From NCBI GenBank assembly GCA_020081605.1, contig JAHREC010000062.1, positions 1,984,001 to 2,048,000 on the forward strand: a stretch of 64,000 nt of DNA. Direction: 5' to 3'. This DNA is from Albifimbria verrucaria (lineage: Eukaryota > Ascomycota > Sordariomycetes > Hypocreales > Stachybotryaceae). A model generated the notes under the pieces. That model worked only from the letters and a program-made list of their open reading frames with translations. It was not told the DNA's origin and ran no database searches. Shown here piece after piece: positions 35,695 through 49,100 of this stretch. The translations under genes and the position numbers were made by a program. Numbering within the stretch: position 1 is the first letter of the stretch; each line of letters begins with the position of its first letter.

Positions 35695-36914
35695 TCACTT
35701 GAAGTTGTTCTTCATCTCGCGAAGCGCAGCCATAACCTCAATGGGCTCGGTCTTGCCAGTCGCCTTCTGAACCTCGGGGTCCTAAAACCAGAATCAGCTT
35801 CGAGCACATTGTATTTCTTGAGACAAGACTTACCTCTACCCTCATGAAGGCGTTGTGTTGCTACGTGATCGTTAGCTGATGTCCTTGCTGTCTGTCTCTC
35901 GAGGCGCGCTCAAACCTTTTCGTCTCCAATGGTAAACTTGCCGGTCGTCTCCCGGTTGTTGTCGGCAAATGTCTCTAGCTTCTTGACTGCGTCATTTTGC
36001 AGCACAGAAACGGTGAATTTGACGTTTGACTTGGTGTATTCATGTCCGGGCTGGATGCCTGGATTAGTATAACAGCATCACCATAGCGTAACAGATATGT
36101 ATCTTACGTAGACAACAGTGTCGTCAGGTAGGCTCGCGAGTCGCTTGTTCAGCGCCTCGTGCATCTCAGCAGCGTTTCCCTCGAAAAACCTGCCGCAACC
36201 TGGGTTTTGCGTCAGAATCCCCTTCAAGCTAAGACACAGGTGGCAACGGAAAGCACTCACCACTGATGAAAAGGGTGTCGCCGGTGAAAACGGCCCTGTC
36301 GTTCCCATCCTCGAGGAAGTAGCAGATGCTGTCCTGGGTGTGGCATGGTGTGTGTACGCTCTTCACGGAGATGTTGCCCAGCTTGAAGGTGCTGCCATGC
36401 TCTGGAGTCTTGGTGACGCTCTGGCAGTTTTACCGCCGATGATGTCCAGGTCTGGCTTACCCAAATCCGCTCGCTGAAACCGAATTGTTAATCTCAGTGA
36501 GAACAACTCAAGCTGTAGATAGACTTACCAACTTGTTGTTTCCTCCAGCGTGGTCTCCGTGGCTGTGACAGACTCAGTAACTAGGCGGCAGCGATTCATG
36601 AAACGCTGATACATACTGGTGCGTGTTTACAATGGCTGTAAGGTTGATCCTGCCAGCCTGGATAGCATCCTTCAGAACAGGTGTGACCCTGCCACCGCAT
36701 TAGCCATCTGCGTCTTCAAAGTCATGGGTAGACAAACTCAGGAGGATTCGCGGGATCAATGATCACGGCATCCTTGGTTTTATCATCCACAACCAGATAG
36801 GCATAGTTGTTACCACTCCCCACCCCTGCGCAATAGTCAATATCAAAAAGTCCTTCCAAAACTCGCTCATGCATCTGCGGCCTACTTACACATAGGAATC
36901 GACTGGATATGCAT
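35695..36914 (-). CDS. GLO2: Hydroxyacylglutathione hydrolase (glyoxalase II)
   Basis: Metallo-beta-lactamase-fold enzyme that hydrolyses S-lactoylglutathione to lactate, the second step of methylglyoxal detoxification. ATG 36914 gives [20 protein letters not shown], the usual cytosolic start; no in-frame upstream ATG is seen. The zinc-binding motif is split by an intron: [12 protein letters not shown]. Other landmarks are [37 protein letters not shown] (conserved Tyr/His) and the C-terminal glutathione-binding region ending [10 protein letters not shown]. At least seven short introns fit, more than in any other gene here. One frame break lies at T4 36428-36431 (A4 on the coding strand, GGKNCQSV). 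Identity is very clear. Confidence 0.92.
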
Positions 36915-37487
36915 GGCGCGGGCAAAAGCTGGCTGCACATACAAAGTCAGCACACGGTTCCAGCGCAACCCACTGGGTTCCAGGCGCTCACCAAAGCTGG
37001 GTAAGTTTTCAACTTGGGGGCGAAGAGCGATGCACGGGATATGAGACGATTCATCGAGAGATGACGCTGAGCGGGCAATGTGCGTGTTGAGCTGTTCGAG
37101 CAATGCTTCGTCCACCTATCAGCTTCGATGACGTTTGGAGTGGGCGGGCACGTGATGGATGGGTGTCGTTGTGCAATATGGAGAATCTACGTTGCACTAT
37201 AGAGGGGCGGGCGGTAGGCAGTGGATGGTTCTCTGTTCATTCGTACACTGGTCATTATGATGGGCAGATTTATAGAACGCTCTTTAGAGCTTGAAATCAC
37301 CGAAGTTGGCAATGAAGCAATAGACCGAGCATGAAGCTCAACGTTGATCCCATTTGCTGGGAGCTATACTATATATAGCTCTTCACAATTTGACCCGTTT
37401 CTTCACTAAAAGTCACCGCCAGAGCCCCGGCCGCGCAAATGCCACAAATACAGTCGGGGTATCTTGCAATTAAAGTCGTAATCGTTA
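36915..37487. other. Intergenic between GLO2 start and LAS1 end
   Basis: GLO2 promoter side. An ATG-less open frame continues upstream of GLO2 to 37115 but is not supported as coding. No other element seen. Confidence 0.4.
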
Positions 37488-38657
37488 TTACACCATTCCT
37501 ATAGGCTTGGGCTTCCAGACGCCGGTATACGGTGCCCACCCAGAGCCGAGCGCCGGGGTTGACTGCCTCCGGTGGCGCTGTCACGCTCCGCCTCCACCGC
37601 CGCCTCGAAATCACCGAATGCCCGGGGTTTTTCACGCTGAGCACCGATATCCTCGCTCCCCTCCTCCAAGGCGGCCGCAGCCAGTTCATCAGTGTGTCCT
37701 GATTCCTCGGCCATCAATTCCTTTGACAGCTTGAGGCACTTAAGGTATGCCTGGTTCCCCGGCATGGTGGTCTGCAGATCAGCAATCGTCCTCAACAGAG
37801 CGTTTCGCGGCCACGCTCGAAGCTCAGCTCTCGCCGCCTGCCGCCGCGCCTCGTCCTCCTCGCGCAGGTACTTGAGCACAGCGTCCGCGCAGGGGCTTTG
37901 GTTGGAGGCCGTGCTGAGCGCTTTCGGGTCCTCCTGGAGGTGCTTCCAGTAGTAGTCCCAGATCCAAGCGAGGGCTTGCTTGGCGGCGGAGCGCAGTTTT
38001 GCCCGCGAAGGAGCTGCTCGTGCGTGGATTGGTGCCTCAATTCCACAAAGGTCGCAGGCAATCCAATCGTCTTGGCAATGGAATACATGCTCTGCTTCCG
38101 CTGTTTGTCCTGGTGACCGTCCAGCAGCCCAGTGACGAACCTGTGGACCCAGGATCAGCGAGTCGTCTCTTTCGTCAGGACTGTCGGCGCAGAAAATGAC
38201 GGTGAATGTGGCCCTGTATGGTGGCATTCAACCAGCCAGCCACCCGTAACCTCCCCCACGCCGACTGCTCATCTCATGACTTACCTGCTAAAGGCCGCAG
38301 AGTATGCGGCACGGATAGCGTATGCGGATGCCGCCGTCTGCTCTGGTGCAACGGCCTCGTCGCTTAGCACCGCTGCAGTCAGCAGGGCCGTGGACTCCAC
38401 CATATGCGGGCAGCTACCGCGCTGCATCCACATGGACACCCGGGCCACCGCATCATGCTGGTCCCGCCGCCGCCGGTGCTGGTCTTGGTGCTGGGCGCTG
38501 GCGTCGCCCCCTCGGTCAGGCCGCGTCTGTCCAAGGGCAGGGTTGCTCCGGAATGGCTGGGCAGCGGTTGGTGGTGTGGCGACGTCGAGTAGAACTGCTG
38601 CCGGACGAGCAATAGCTCCTGCCGATTCCTCCATGGCGTGAAGACGTACTGGACCAT
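37488..38657 (-). CDS. LAS1: Pre-rRNA processing protein Las1
   Basis: HEPN endoribonuclease that cuts ITS2 during 60S ribosome maturation, in a complex with Grc3. ATG 38657 opens with [16 protein letters not shown], a typical Las1 start. [20 protein letters not shown] and [10 protein letters not shown] continue the HEPN domain; intron 38284-38141 leads to [18 protein letters not shown] and [19 protein letters not shown], containing the catalytic R-x-x-x-x-H (RHQSTH). The C-terminal end [11 protein letters not shown] matches the conserved Las1 tail. Frame breaks at C5 38507-38511, near 38010-38011 and G4 37555-37558 each need one base. Without these corrections the gene falls into three fragments. 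The 5' region carries a hexamer microsatellite. Confidence 0.88.
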
Positions 38658-38684
38658 GGCAGAACACCGGAGAAAGGAAAGGCG

Positions 38685-38719
38685 AAGCCAAAGCCAAAGC
38701 CAAAGGGAAAGGGAAAGGG
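38685..38719. repeat. AAAGCC/AAAGGG hexanucleotide repeat
   Basis: Four AAAGCC-like units followed by three AAAGGG units, just upstream of the LAS1 start on the opposite strand; probably in its leader. Confidence 0.75.
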
Positions 38720-41036
38720 TGTGTTACAAGGGGAGGGCGTCTGGCGTAGGAATAGCGGTAGCAGCGCTGCAAGGAAGACGAGGGAAAGGCAAAAGCGAAA
38801 GAGTCATAGAGAAAGGGGAGACAGAGCCTTGGGCGGTGGCCTGTAAATGCGGAGTATCTATCAAAAAGCGTACAGGCACCACTTGACTTATGGGATGGAT
38901 GTAAGGCAAGGTAAGGCAAGGTAGGGGACCATTAATTTGCTCATTCAATCAATGGTGAAGTGGAGATGAGTTAGTACAGTAGCGGAAGGGGTGGTGTTTT
39001 TTTTTAAACCCTCAGTGTCTCTCACCAGCATCTGTTGTATTTTCCTCACTAATATGTGGCGCTTCCAGAACTGAAGGTAGAAAGCTTGTGCAAAAATCGT
39101 CCATGATCATGATCCTGGCAAGACTTAGACTGTAAAATGGAGACTCTGGTGCGATGGGTCTCTCTCTTTTTTTCTTTTTTTTTTTTTTACCTCCTTGCTC
39201 ACACTCTGCCTTTCATTTCTCCTGGTCCCAGATTTAATTACCTTTTAGGAAACACCCGTGAACGGTTGGTTAAAGGATGATCAGAGAGGGAGGGGGAGAC
39301 ATATTGGCACTCCAAACGGGTCTACCCTTACCATGTCTTGAACGAAATCGTCGGCGTCACTCCGAGTTTGTGTCCACCTTTTGTCCCGGCTCGCGGAAGG
39401 ATGCAAGAGACAAAGCCCGGTCCTAAACTCACCTGACGTAGGGATCAGCCTAGGAGGATACAATCCTAGTGCGCGCGTGGTTTGCAGAATCGTACTCTGG
39501 TACAGTAGTTAATGCGCCTCGCTGAGCACCTGCCCGTCACTTCTCGTAGCTCGGTCAGACAGCAGCCCACACCTTTCCCAGGAAAGGTCACTTCGCCCGA
39601 GCCGCCATGGCCAGCTCGCGTTCGCATTTCCACAATCTGTCGCGGCCCCAGATACTTGCTGATACGCACCATGCCGTAGACCGTAGGTACGGCATCTGAC
39701 CCACCATCTGCCGAAGGGGCCTTGTCAGACGTTGCTCGTACGGACATGGAGCAACTGTTCATGGGTAGCATAGCAGAGTGGAAGCCAAGGAGCTAGCATT
39801 GGAAGGGCTCTTGGTGGTCGAATACAGATGGATTACCAGTCAAAGCTCTCCAGTCGGTAAACTAGGTCCAGCTGGCCCCGAAAATTTTCACTAGGAAATG
39901 AAGTAAAGGCCGAGTTTGCGAGGTGGACGATCATCCAGGCGATAGCCTGCTCGCTCAGCACAACGGAGACGGCTGGTCGCATCAAGGTTGTTCGCACCTC
40001 CTCTTCTCACGAGTCAAGTTTTCCGCAACACGGAAACAAATTCTGTAGATCATCTGGCACGATAAAGCCAAGGCTCGGTGAGGAAGGATGCTTCCATGAT
40101 TAGCCCTGGCACGATCCGTGACTCGAGGCCTCACGTCGATGGATCGCCGCGTCTCCATGACATCGACTTGCAGAACGGAAGCTTCAGGACGGAAAGAGTC
40201 TCTCTCGAGTCCCCCCTAATGTAGGTAGGTCACTGGGCCTAAACCATGCCATCGGACAGTGTACAGTGGCAGGAGCAAAAAAAAGACGTAGTGTTGGTTC
40301 GTTTGGTGGCAGTGCTGGTGTGATGTGATGCGCAGACTTTTGTGGAAGACGTCTCCAATGAAAAGGCTAACGAGTGCCTCCATGCTTGGCCTACTCCATA
40401 TCGCTAATTGGCCGGAAGGCTCGGGGTTCGGAAATAAATGGCTAAGGCGAAGATGAAGCGAAGTAAGGAGCCTTAACTCGGTCAGTAAGCGAACCCCTCG
40501 ATCAGGACTTGGAATAGCAACAAAGGCGTTAAGCCCATACACCCCGAGGGTCTCTCGTGAAAGTACGTTTCATGATGGTGAATGATGCCCATGCATTCTG
40601 CGTCTCGCCGCCATCCCGCTTGGTGACGGCCTAATGTTCCTCTAGGCTTGCAGTCACCGCAACTTTCTCCCACGCACAGTGGGGGACGTCAGCCATCTTG
40701 GAACCCGGAGTTGCTGCAGTGACTTTGGTGGTGACTCGAGCGCGCGCACCGGTAGATCACCAAGCGCTCCAACCCTCGCTAGGGCGAGGTGAGGCAACAG
40801 GGAACCCTCAGCCCCTCCGACACATGGGCCAACAGGCAAAGTCGTGCGTCTCCTCAGCCATGCCCACCTCCACTTGCGGCCAATGAGGGACCGGGCGGGC
40901 ATTAACGAGACGACAAGGCGGAAGGTGTTGCCACATGCTTCGTGAACCTTGTCCCGGCTTCTTGCATCATTCAGCAGTAAGCATGGTATGCGTGCGGATA
41001 TCGGCCATGGGCTTTGCAGACCTCGCTCTTCCTCGG

Positions 41037-41077
41037 CAGAGAGAGAGTGTGCGTGTGTGCGTGTGCGTGTGAGAGGG
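41037..41077. repeat. GA/GT dinucleotide-rich tract
   Basis: GAGAGAGAG followed by alternating GTGTGC units and GTGTGAGAG in non-coding DNA. Confidence 0.65.
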
Positions 41078-42041
41078 TGGGTAGGAATGGACCTCGTCCG
41101 AGCCAGCCTCGTCAGCCACTGTGCATATCGTGCCAACTTTCGCCCATGGCGAGGATATAACTTGCATCTTGAACTAGGCAGGTCACCACCGGTGTGTGGT
41201 AGCGGCCGGTTTCACCTCGTGGGAGTGATCAGTCGAGCCTCCGCAGACAAAAGGGGTGTCATGGAAGAATGTCGTGGCACAGGACAGGAGGAGTACATGC
41301 CTCTAGGTAGGTAGGTAAGGTAGTATGTGTGTGGCACGAGGTACGTACCCGCCCCTCCCCCCTTCCTCCCTCCTCCCTCTCCGCCCGTGAACCCTGATCA
41401 TGTTTTGAAAAAAGAAGAAGAAACCATGACTGTGGAGTTTCTGCAGGAAAAGAAAAGAGCGAGCTGCATCGGGTCGACTGTTGGGGGCGTGTCGCTACTG
41501 CCAAGGGGAGGGAGTGAAGCGTGTCCAAGAACTAGGAATTTTTAGCCACTCAGCCATCGTTCTGGCTGGACGGTTAGGGAGCACGGACCTGCAAAGACAC
41601 ATGTCTGACAGGGGTCTGATGGCGGCTCTAATCGCTTGTTTCTTAGCGTCGTTGCACCTACATCCAGACATACATGCTAGGCTTGGCAGACAATGTGGCT
41701 CTCATCGTTTAATTGCTACATCTGCCGAGTGATGAAACCGTGAGCTCAATACGCTGGCTTCCTGTGGCCAGACCATCGATTCTCTATCTATCTAATTCGT
41801 AGCCTGTCGTTGTTTGTATGGGTATCCTTTTCCCGCCCCTGCCTCGTGAGAAATTCACCCTATGCCCGTTTGCGCCGTGTTAGATCCTGCCTGAATCAGA
41901 GCCAATCCTCTAGAAGCTCAGATGCACCGCCTATCCTCGCTAGTAACAAACACATAATTTCAACCATTCCCAGTCAAAAGGCCCAGCTGGCCATGTAATG
42001 TACAATAATCGCTAATCGCTGCTGCATCCCGTGCCTGCAGG

Positions 42042-43111
42042 CTAATTTTCTGCCGTCTCGTCATCGGCATCTTCGCTCTCCTCCTCCTCTTCCTCTTCCT
42101 CTTCTTCTTCCTCATCATCCGACTTGGGTGGCTCCCAAGTCTCTTCGAGCTTCAAGCCCTTGCCTTGGGGTTCCGCGGGACGGAATTTAGACCCAAGGAG
42201 TGAAGAGACAGTGGAGCGGTAGTTATTCAAGTGTGGATCTTCCTGGCATTTTTCAGGGGTATCATAGAGACCCATGCCAACCAGAATTTCCCCTTCCTCT
42301 TCTGGCTCCTCCATGTCCCGATATCCTTGAGACGGTGCTGCCACCGCTGGCTCAAGTTGGTGTGCGGGTAGGAAAGAGTCTGGTGTAGGTGGTGATGTGC
42401 TGTTGAACCCGTGGATAATGAAGGTGTTCCAGTCAGCAGTGCTACTGGGCATGGCGTTTTCGGGCATAGTGTTGTTAAAAACCGGGAACTGCTCCTGCTC
42501 CAGAACACCCTGTCTTTCCTGCTGGGCAGCATAATATGGCATGGTCTTAGGGTTGGTGTTCCACGCTTCAGACGTAAATTGGTTTGTGTCGACCCCTTGG
42601 TATGCCAGGGAAGTGGTGAGAAGGCCGATGCGGGAGAGGTGTTGGAAGAATATGAGGCCATCATAGGAGAGAACTGAGGTTGTGAGGAGTACATGTCTTG
42701 GTTGTCTGTGTACATGTTTGGCGTAGAGAGAGGATAAGATGCCTGCTGATATTGTGGCAGGAAGGGTTGCAGATGTGTCGAAGGATGCCAGCTCACTGGG
42801 CGGTTTGATCTGCTGGACGTCGATGTTGTAGAGAGATAGTCTGGGACAGGCTGCTGTTTTCGGGACGTGTAGGCGTCGTTGATGATAGTTCTCCGCCGAT
42901 TCAGGGCGGTGGAAGTTCTGGGGCTGTTGTTTGCACTGTTGGGCTTTGAAACTCGCATCGCTGAGCCAGCTCTCTGCCCACTGGATCCTCTCGAAAATCT
43001 TCGTGCAGCTTGTGAGACTGCCATCTGAGTGGCAAGATCATCCAAGAAGGCATCGTGACTGTGAGCCATTGGCAGGAGGCCCGGGCCGTGGTTTCCAATG
43101 CAGGAATCCAT
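42042..43111 (-). CDS. Hypothetical protein with poly-acidic tail, fungal-type
   Basis: Not a named family to me. ATG 43111 (MDSCIGNHGPG). The first ~200 residues are low-complexity, rich in Ser, Thr, Asn, Pro and Tyr (SRGSSGQRAGS, YLSTTSTSSRS), with no folded-domain signature. The last ~100 residues look conserved: GMGLYDTPEKCQEDP, NNYRSTVSSLLGSKFRP and GKGLKLEETWEPP. A run of about 14 acidic residues follows (42068-42118 in DNA) and then SEDADDETAEN. One frame break near 42608-42610 (GGG) is healed by one base, giving about 357 residues. It sits alone between two large gene-free regions, a setting often seen for developmental regulators, but a regulatory role is only inference. Confidence 0.65.
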
Positions 43112-46100
43112 CGTCAACTTGTAAGCGATACCAGGAAGCTAATGTAGTTGACGGCTTTGTGTGAGAGTTTTGTGTTCGAGGGTCGATGGTGTTCGCTTAT
43201 ACGCATGTGGTTTTGAGAGGACTGTTGTTGAAGAGGAAGTTGGGCTTGACCATGATTAAGTATCATGGTAGGAATGACAGGTGTAGACCAGACATGGAAA
43301 TCTATACACTCTTGAGTGGAGGAAGGGTAGGGGTGGCCGTCCAGGGGCGTGAGGAAACATGGGGACCCATCTTGGGACGGTCCCAAAGGATAAATCAGAC
43401 TCGGCAGCGCAAGCAAGATCAACTTGCCGTAAAGTGTGGGAGGTACCTGGGTGGGCCGATGAGACAGAAAGGTCATAAATGACCTAGCAAGCCAGTTTGG
43501 CATGGTGATGGATGGGCCAAACGTGTGGGCTGGGTGGTAAGTCGAGTCAATACCTAGGCTAACAAACAGTAGGGGGTACATGCGGTGGCCCTACACGTTG
43601 GCCCGCAAATTAGGTACCATACCGGACTTGGTACCAGGATTGCCTTCCGTGCCTCTCAAATAGCTTTGTAGATGTTAGTCTCCGGGGCTGGGACTGGGAA
43701 CTGGGGCCGTGTGGCAGTCGGGGCTAGGTAGGCTGCGTCATACGGAACAAGCAGGGTGTCTCATCAGACGGATTCCTGACTGGAAAGGCAAAGAAGTTCC
43801 ATCCATCCCCATCTATCCCTGCCGGCGGTTGCGCCGGGGACGATGGCGCGCGAGCAACCCAAGCGGGGCGTGCATGGGGGCGTGATGCGGTGGGGTGTTT
43901 GTTGAGAGTTCAAAACCTACAGCACATTGTGAGTTAGTGGAACGAATTCTGGTGATTGATGTCTTTATTCACCAGAGCTGCCTTGGGTAAGAAGCCACCA
44001 TGATGTAAAACCAATCCTGGGTTGTGGCACCCGCTACGAGCACAAGGCTTGCGGCGACTAGGCTGATCATCTCGATTGCCCAAGCTCCGAGATACGCTCA
44101 GTCGACAAAGGGAGACGGACATCTTGTGGAGCGTCTGAGTGGCGTAACCATTTTCGATGAAGGTGCCTCCCTGTAGGTCAACGTATTAGTGCGCGTGGGC
44201 TCATGCGTGGCCGCTGTCCCATCCCATGGGTGAGGAGGGGCTGGCTCGGATTCAATAGAAGGCACTCCAGTGGGAGCGCCCAGTTGCTGGGATTATGAAG
44301 TGGAAAAGTCTGGAGAGCACCGTACCCTACCCTCAAACCCCTTGTCCGCTCACAGGATGCAATAGCATGTTGTACGTGACCCAGCCCGTCCATGGAAAGG
44401 CTAGAAGAGTGCGTATTGGATCCACCTGCCGGGGATTCATCGTGACGATGGCGGTCTCCGCTTCTCATCAACGAGCGCAGCCAACCATTGCCCACCATGC
44501 CTGGCCCCATAAGGGAGGAAGTCGGCAGCGCCAAAAGGGGCGTGCATCGGCAAGGGAGGGAGGGAGGGTGGTCGGTCGAAAAACTCGAGGCTTCCATGAA
44601 TGGGTGGGGAGTCCCTTCGATTGGGGTTCTCCCCACTTGTGCTGAAATTCTCGGGCCTGAATGGGCTTGTGCCGGAGAATACCACCCAGCGGTGGAGATG
44701 GGGATTGGAGGAGGCCGCAAATCTCACTCGTCAGGCGGATCCGCATCACTCACAGTATCGCAGTCGAGATTGATTAGCATGCCAACAGCCAACCAAAGCC
44801 GGCACCTTATCACCACACCCCCTCCCGGCCCATCGCAAGTAGGCAGGCTTCGACGAACGGAAGACCCTGAGCAGGCCTATGTGTTGGTGTCGCTGTATCA
44901 GAAACAGGAGCCTTGTTGGAGCGGTGATAGCTCGTTCGAGAAGGGCAGGGCGGGAGAGGATTGCGCCAGACGTGCCTATGGGATGCGATCTCGCACCCCT
45001 CAGCGGCCTTGGCTTGGGTGACGGTGACGATAATGACAGTAGTAGTAATATGGTGATGATGGTGATGATACCGCGAAAGGGAATGGCTGCAGAGAGTCAG
45101 CCGTCTCGTCCACCTGCAACTTGCACCGCGCTGCACCTGCCCATTAACGTGCGATGTACCTTCCCCTGTTCCGTAAGGGAAGGCAGGAAGGAGCCCAGGG
45201 CAAGGTACCTGGCAACAGGTATCCTTTACAGCAAGGTGGGGTGGCCAGCTGTGAAGGCACTTCTGCCTGTCCACATTATTGTTTTCTAGTGGAAACACAT
45301 GAGCAGTCAAAGCCCGTTTCCATCACCTTGAGAGAATGGATCCAGAATGTTCACCCGGTACCTTGTCCTTGTCGCAATCCCAGCATCGGCACAAGAAGCG
45401 TCTTTTCTTAGCTCTGAATTACTACAGCGCAACTCCGCATGTACGCCTGATGCTACCGTGCAGCACGCGCCTACCTCCGGGGCTCGAGGGATGGCCTCCC
45501 AAGCACCGTAGCTTGGAACGAGACAAAAACCTGCTCCAACAATCCTGTGGATCCAACAGCCCTGAGCGCGCCGGAGGGGGAACAAGGAGAGAACGGACCT
45601 TAATTACGATGCTAATATGGTCTTGGACGGATCGTCACCTGTACGGAGTGCGCTTGCTAGGTCTGACTGCTTGCTGCAGCAATCACAAAGCCCTTCTTAC
45701 CTTCATCCCGGACAGGAGGTCAGAAGATGGCGGCGCATGGGGAGGGGCTAAAAGGTGTAATGGGGTTGAAAAGTCCTGCTGCATCTGCAAGGTAAGCCTT
45801 CCAGCGGGTGCAACTCTGGAAAAGCAAAGGTAAACGCCGCCACAAATCTCAAAGCAGGGCTCTTCTATCCCAAGCAGGGTTCTGTCCTGTCACAACTCTG
45901 ACATCCCAAGAAGGCGTCTCGGGAGGGAGGGAGTGCCTGTCTCGTCTCCCTCTCATTGACTCTGGGAGGTTCCAGGAGGGGCACGAGGGAACTGCGCGGG
46001 TCGAGCCCAGGCTGCCTATGCGAGACCAGCCCAGGTGATGGGTATGAAAACAGGTGGACGGACATGTTCATCCATGCAGACGGGGTACCGCCCATAACGT

Positions 46101-49100
46101 TTGAGGAAGGCACCCTGTGATGGCAATGGTCGCCGTGCCGTCCAGGCGCTGGGGCGCCTTGGCGCCGCACATTAGCAATGGCACCGGCACTGGCACTGAC
46201 ACTGCTTGCAACATTGCCCAGGGAGGATGTTCCAAGGAGCCCGCCCGCCCTCAGCAGGCCGCTATGGCTGAAGCTCGGTGTTACTTAGCCATGGGAGCCG
46301 TCGAGCTACAGCACCAAGGGTGCCTCGAATGCACTATAGCACATGGGCGAGCAGGGACGATCGTTGGTCAAAAGCACCCTTGGCTCCTCTCAAAAAGTAC
46401 ATCCTTTCCGCATAACGGTACAATCCTGCTCGGTAACCCACCGGCATTTCGCAGTGCTAAGGAACCCATCTGCTAGGTTCTTTGGCGGGTTCACCCATGT
46501 CGCTCTACGCTGGTGTGGCTATGCCGCCGCTGAGACCTAATGACACCGAAGGACCGATGCCCTAATAGACGCCGATCTGACCACTGCCCAACGGGGGACG
46601 GACCCCTTTAGGTAGACAAGGGCGGCGACCCATCAAGAACTTGGTGATATATTACTGTATCTCATTATTGGAAGGAGGAGGGTAACTGTCATGGCCATCC
46701 CCGCGACATGGGCAGCACCATCCCTTTGAGATTAGCCTGGCACAAGACTCAGCGGCCACGTCCACCACGCCTGAAATCCACAGCAAAGCAACTGTGGGCA
46801 AAGTGCGCTGCGAAGCCAAGCCTGTTCTGTCTATCTTTCCGGTAGCACGGCTTACTCGGAATCACCGTTACATGTATTGCAGGAATTCCACTGCATCCCT
46901 ACGGTTCCATTTGCGTACATTCAGGACCGACTTCCCACGTGAAGAGGCAATGTTGACTCGCGCGCTGTTTCAACTCTGCTTACTCTTGGAAATATTAATG
47001 GCACAGGCGCGCAAGGGGAAAGGGCATTACATAGGTAGAGAACTGCTCGCTCCATCGTTCATACAGTGCAGCACCATGTGCACCCATCTAGGAAATGCCT
47101 CAGGTCCAGGTGTGTTGGCATGTCCAGGTTACCTTCCACTGCTCCCCTGCTGGCCAGATCCTGGTTCCTGTAAAAGCCCATAGCAAACAGGTTACCGCAT
47201 GGTCTTGCTGACCTCGTCTTCTCCCCACCACACCATGCCGAACCCCATGTCCGCCGACTCAATCAGTAGCTGAGACCCCGTTCTGTCATTAGCGACAATA
47301 TGCAGTGCTAACAAGGCAAGGTAGGAATTGAAACGGCACCCCAAACATCTTGGCTGGCCCGCGGCCTGCTAGTGCGTATCCTCCTGAAAAGTCGGCTGAG
47401 CAGCCTCTAATCAGCAACTGAATCGAGTCTTGGACCGCCTCAAGTACCCGAGGCCTAATCCGTGAATGTACTTCATGCGGTCACTCGTTGGTTTGCCAAA
47501 GCGCTGATGAAGTGCTCCTGCAGGTAGCAGGCGACCGCATAGCCTGAACCATCACTCTCTCTAGGCACGGTACCTTTGCTCAAGGGTGCTCGGCGTCCTC
47601 CTGTTGGCTCCTCAACTAGAGGAGGTAATCTTCATACATCTCTCATCCCATTGATCGTCTCCAAGTCTCACCCACTTGGCACAGCCTAGCACATTGCAGC
47701 ATCCCCGTCTCATTCCATCCATCCTGAGCCTGCACCACCCACTCAACCATGGTTTTGCGCCACCTGCGGCTCCCGACTTGTTGACCGATCATCACATCTC
47801 TCATCTCGGCTGACAAGAGCGGCTGCGCACCTCGGGTTAGAAGATGCACAGAGGACCATTGAGGATCAGCCGTCAATACCATGCTTGCAATCAATCACAG
47901 CCCACATAGCCCGAGACTTGCCACAATCCTAGAGGACGCACCGACATTCGCCAGCAAAGCACCGTACATAGCTCTGGTCCGAACCCCTTGACATTTCACA
48001 AGTCCTGCCGGGTACATGAAGAGCCTCTGTTGGGCTTGCTGGAGCCCTCCGGTACCCCTGCTATTTCTGAACACAAGCATCCCTCACATACTTTTTGGCG
48101 GTGACGGTTGGTTGGTTCTATTAGTAAATCTGAGAGCAGCCTCAAGAGATGGTGGGTAAACTAAGCCCACCATGACATGCCTGGTTCACTACCATCGAGG
48201 GATCTAACGCTCTTAGCATCTAGCACATGTGGCCAGGAAGTTCGAGGCACGGCCAGCACTCAGCTTCACCACACTACATAAGCATTCAGGCTCATATTGT
48301 GTATTGTTTATAGCAAAAGACGCTTGTGAAAAAGCACCTATCCTAGGCTAGCCCACGCAGGCCCCTGGGATAGCGTTTTGCGCAAACATTGGAATGGATT
48401 CGTTGACTGGCATGGAGAGGCCACGCTATAGGGCCTACTTGAACACTAGACGGTTGCGACGAAGCTGAGAAGCTCCTACACCAGAGCCGATACGGCACGC
48501 TCTGCACTACACAAGACTGTGCAGAGACCAAGGGTGCGGTGGCCTTCTACAGGAGGGGGCGTACAAAGTGCATGCCCATGTGATCGTCAGAAACACGCGT
48601 CCCATGTTTGCTTTGCGTCGCCTCCAGAGCTTGGTCTATTGGGCGCCAAAGGTTGGAATGAGGGTCAAAAGGCTCACAACTGAACGAAGCGAACCTTGAG
48701 TAGGGTCGGGTACCGACCGGGCGCCACGGGCAATACTACCAGGCAGGCAATCGGCGTCGTGTGGTGTACGGCAAGACGGCTCCCTGCTCCCGTTAAATGG
48801 CGGGTTGCACAAAACCCCATGCTGGTTGCAGGCTGTTTAGCGGTTAAGCCCCTCCTCTGCGACGCAACCCATCACAAAACTTAGTGCAGTACTCTGTACT
48901 CTCGTCCTCTGGTCACTGTTGCAAGCCTTCTCCTCGGCTTACCAGACGGTGGCGACCTTGATTGGTGACAGCTGATGGATAGAAGAGCATGGCCCCCAAG
49001 AGTAGCTAGACATCCCTTTGGGGAATGACTGAAGCCACATTCCTTGGCGGTGGCCTTTGTATCTCTTCGTACGATTGGTACCCATTTGACCAAAACTTGC

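Larger units (their letters stand above)
38658..42041. other. 3.4-kb gene-free region
   Basis: No gene recognised on either strand. It contains AAGCCA/AAGGGA hexamers at 38685-38719, a T-run at 39173-39189, a GT/GA-rich tract at 41037-41077 and GTAGGTAGGTAAGGTAG at 41305-41320. Open frames overlap randomly. Confidence 0.5.

Noticed and set aside
36882..37115. N-terminal extension of glyoxalase II as a mitochondrial targeting form
   Set aside because: The extended frame begins at GTG with no ATG, and the residues are not arranged as a clear targeting helix.
40654..41136. 160-codon minus-strand frame with Arg/Thr-rich start
   Set aside because: Its N terminus is only the translated GT/GA microsatellite; remaining sequence lacks any domain.
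44178..44720. 180-codon open frame on the minus strand in the desert
   Set aside because: Overlaps equally long frames on the other strand, is Pro/Ser/Gly-rich without motifs, and has no sign of introns or conservation.
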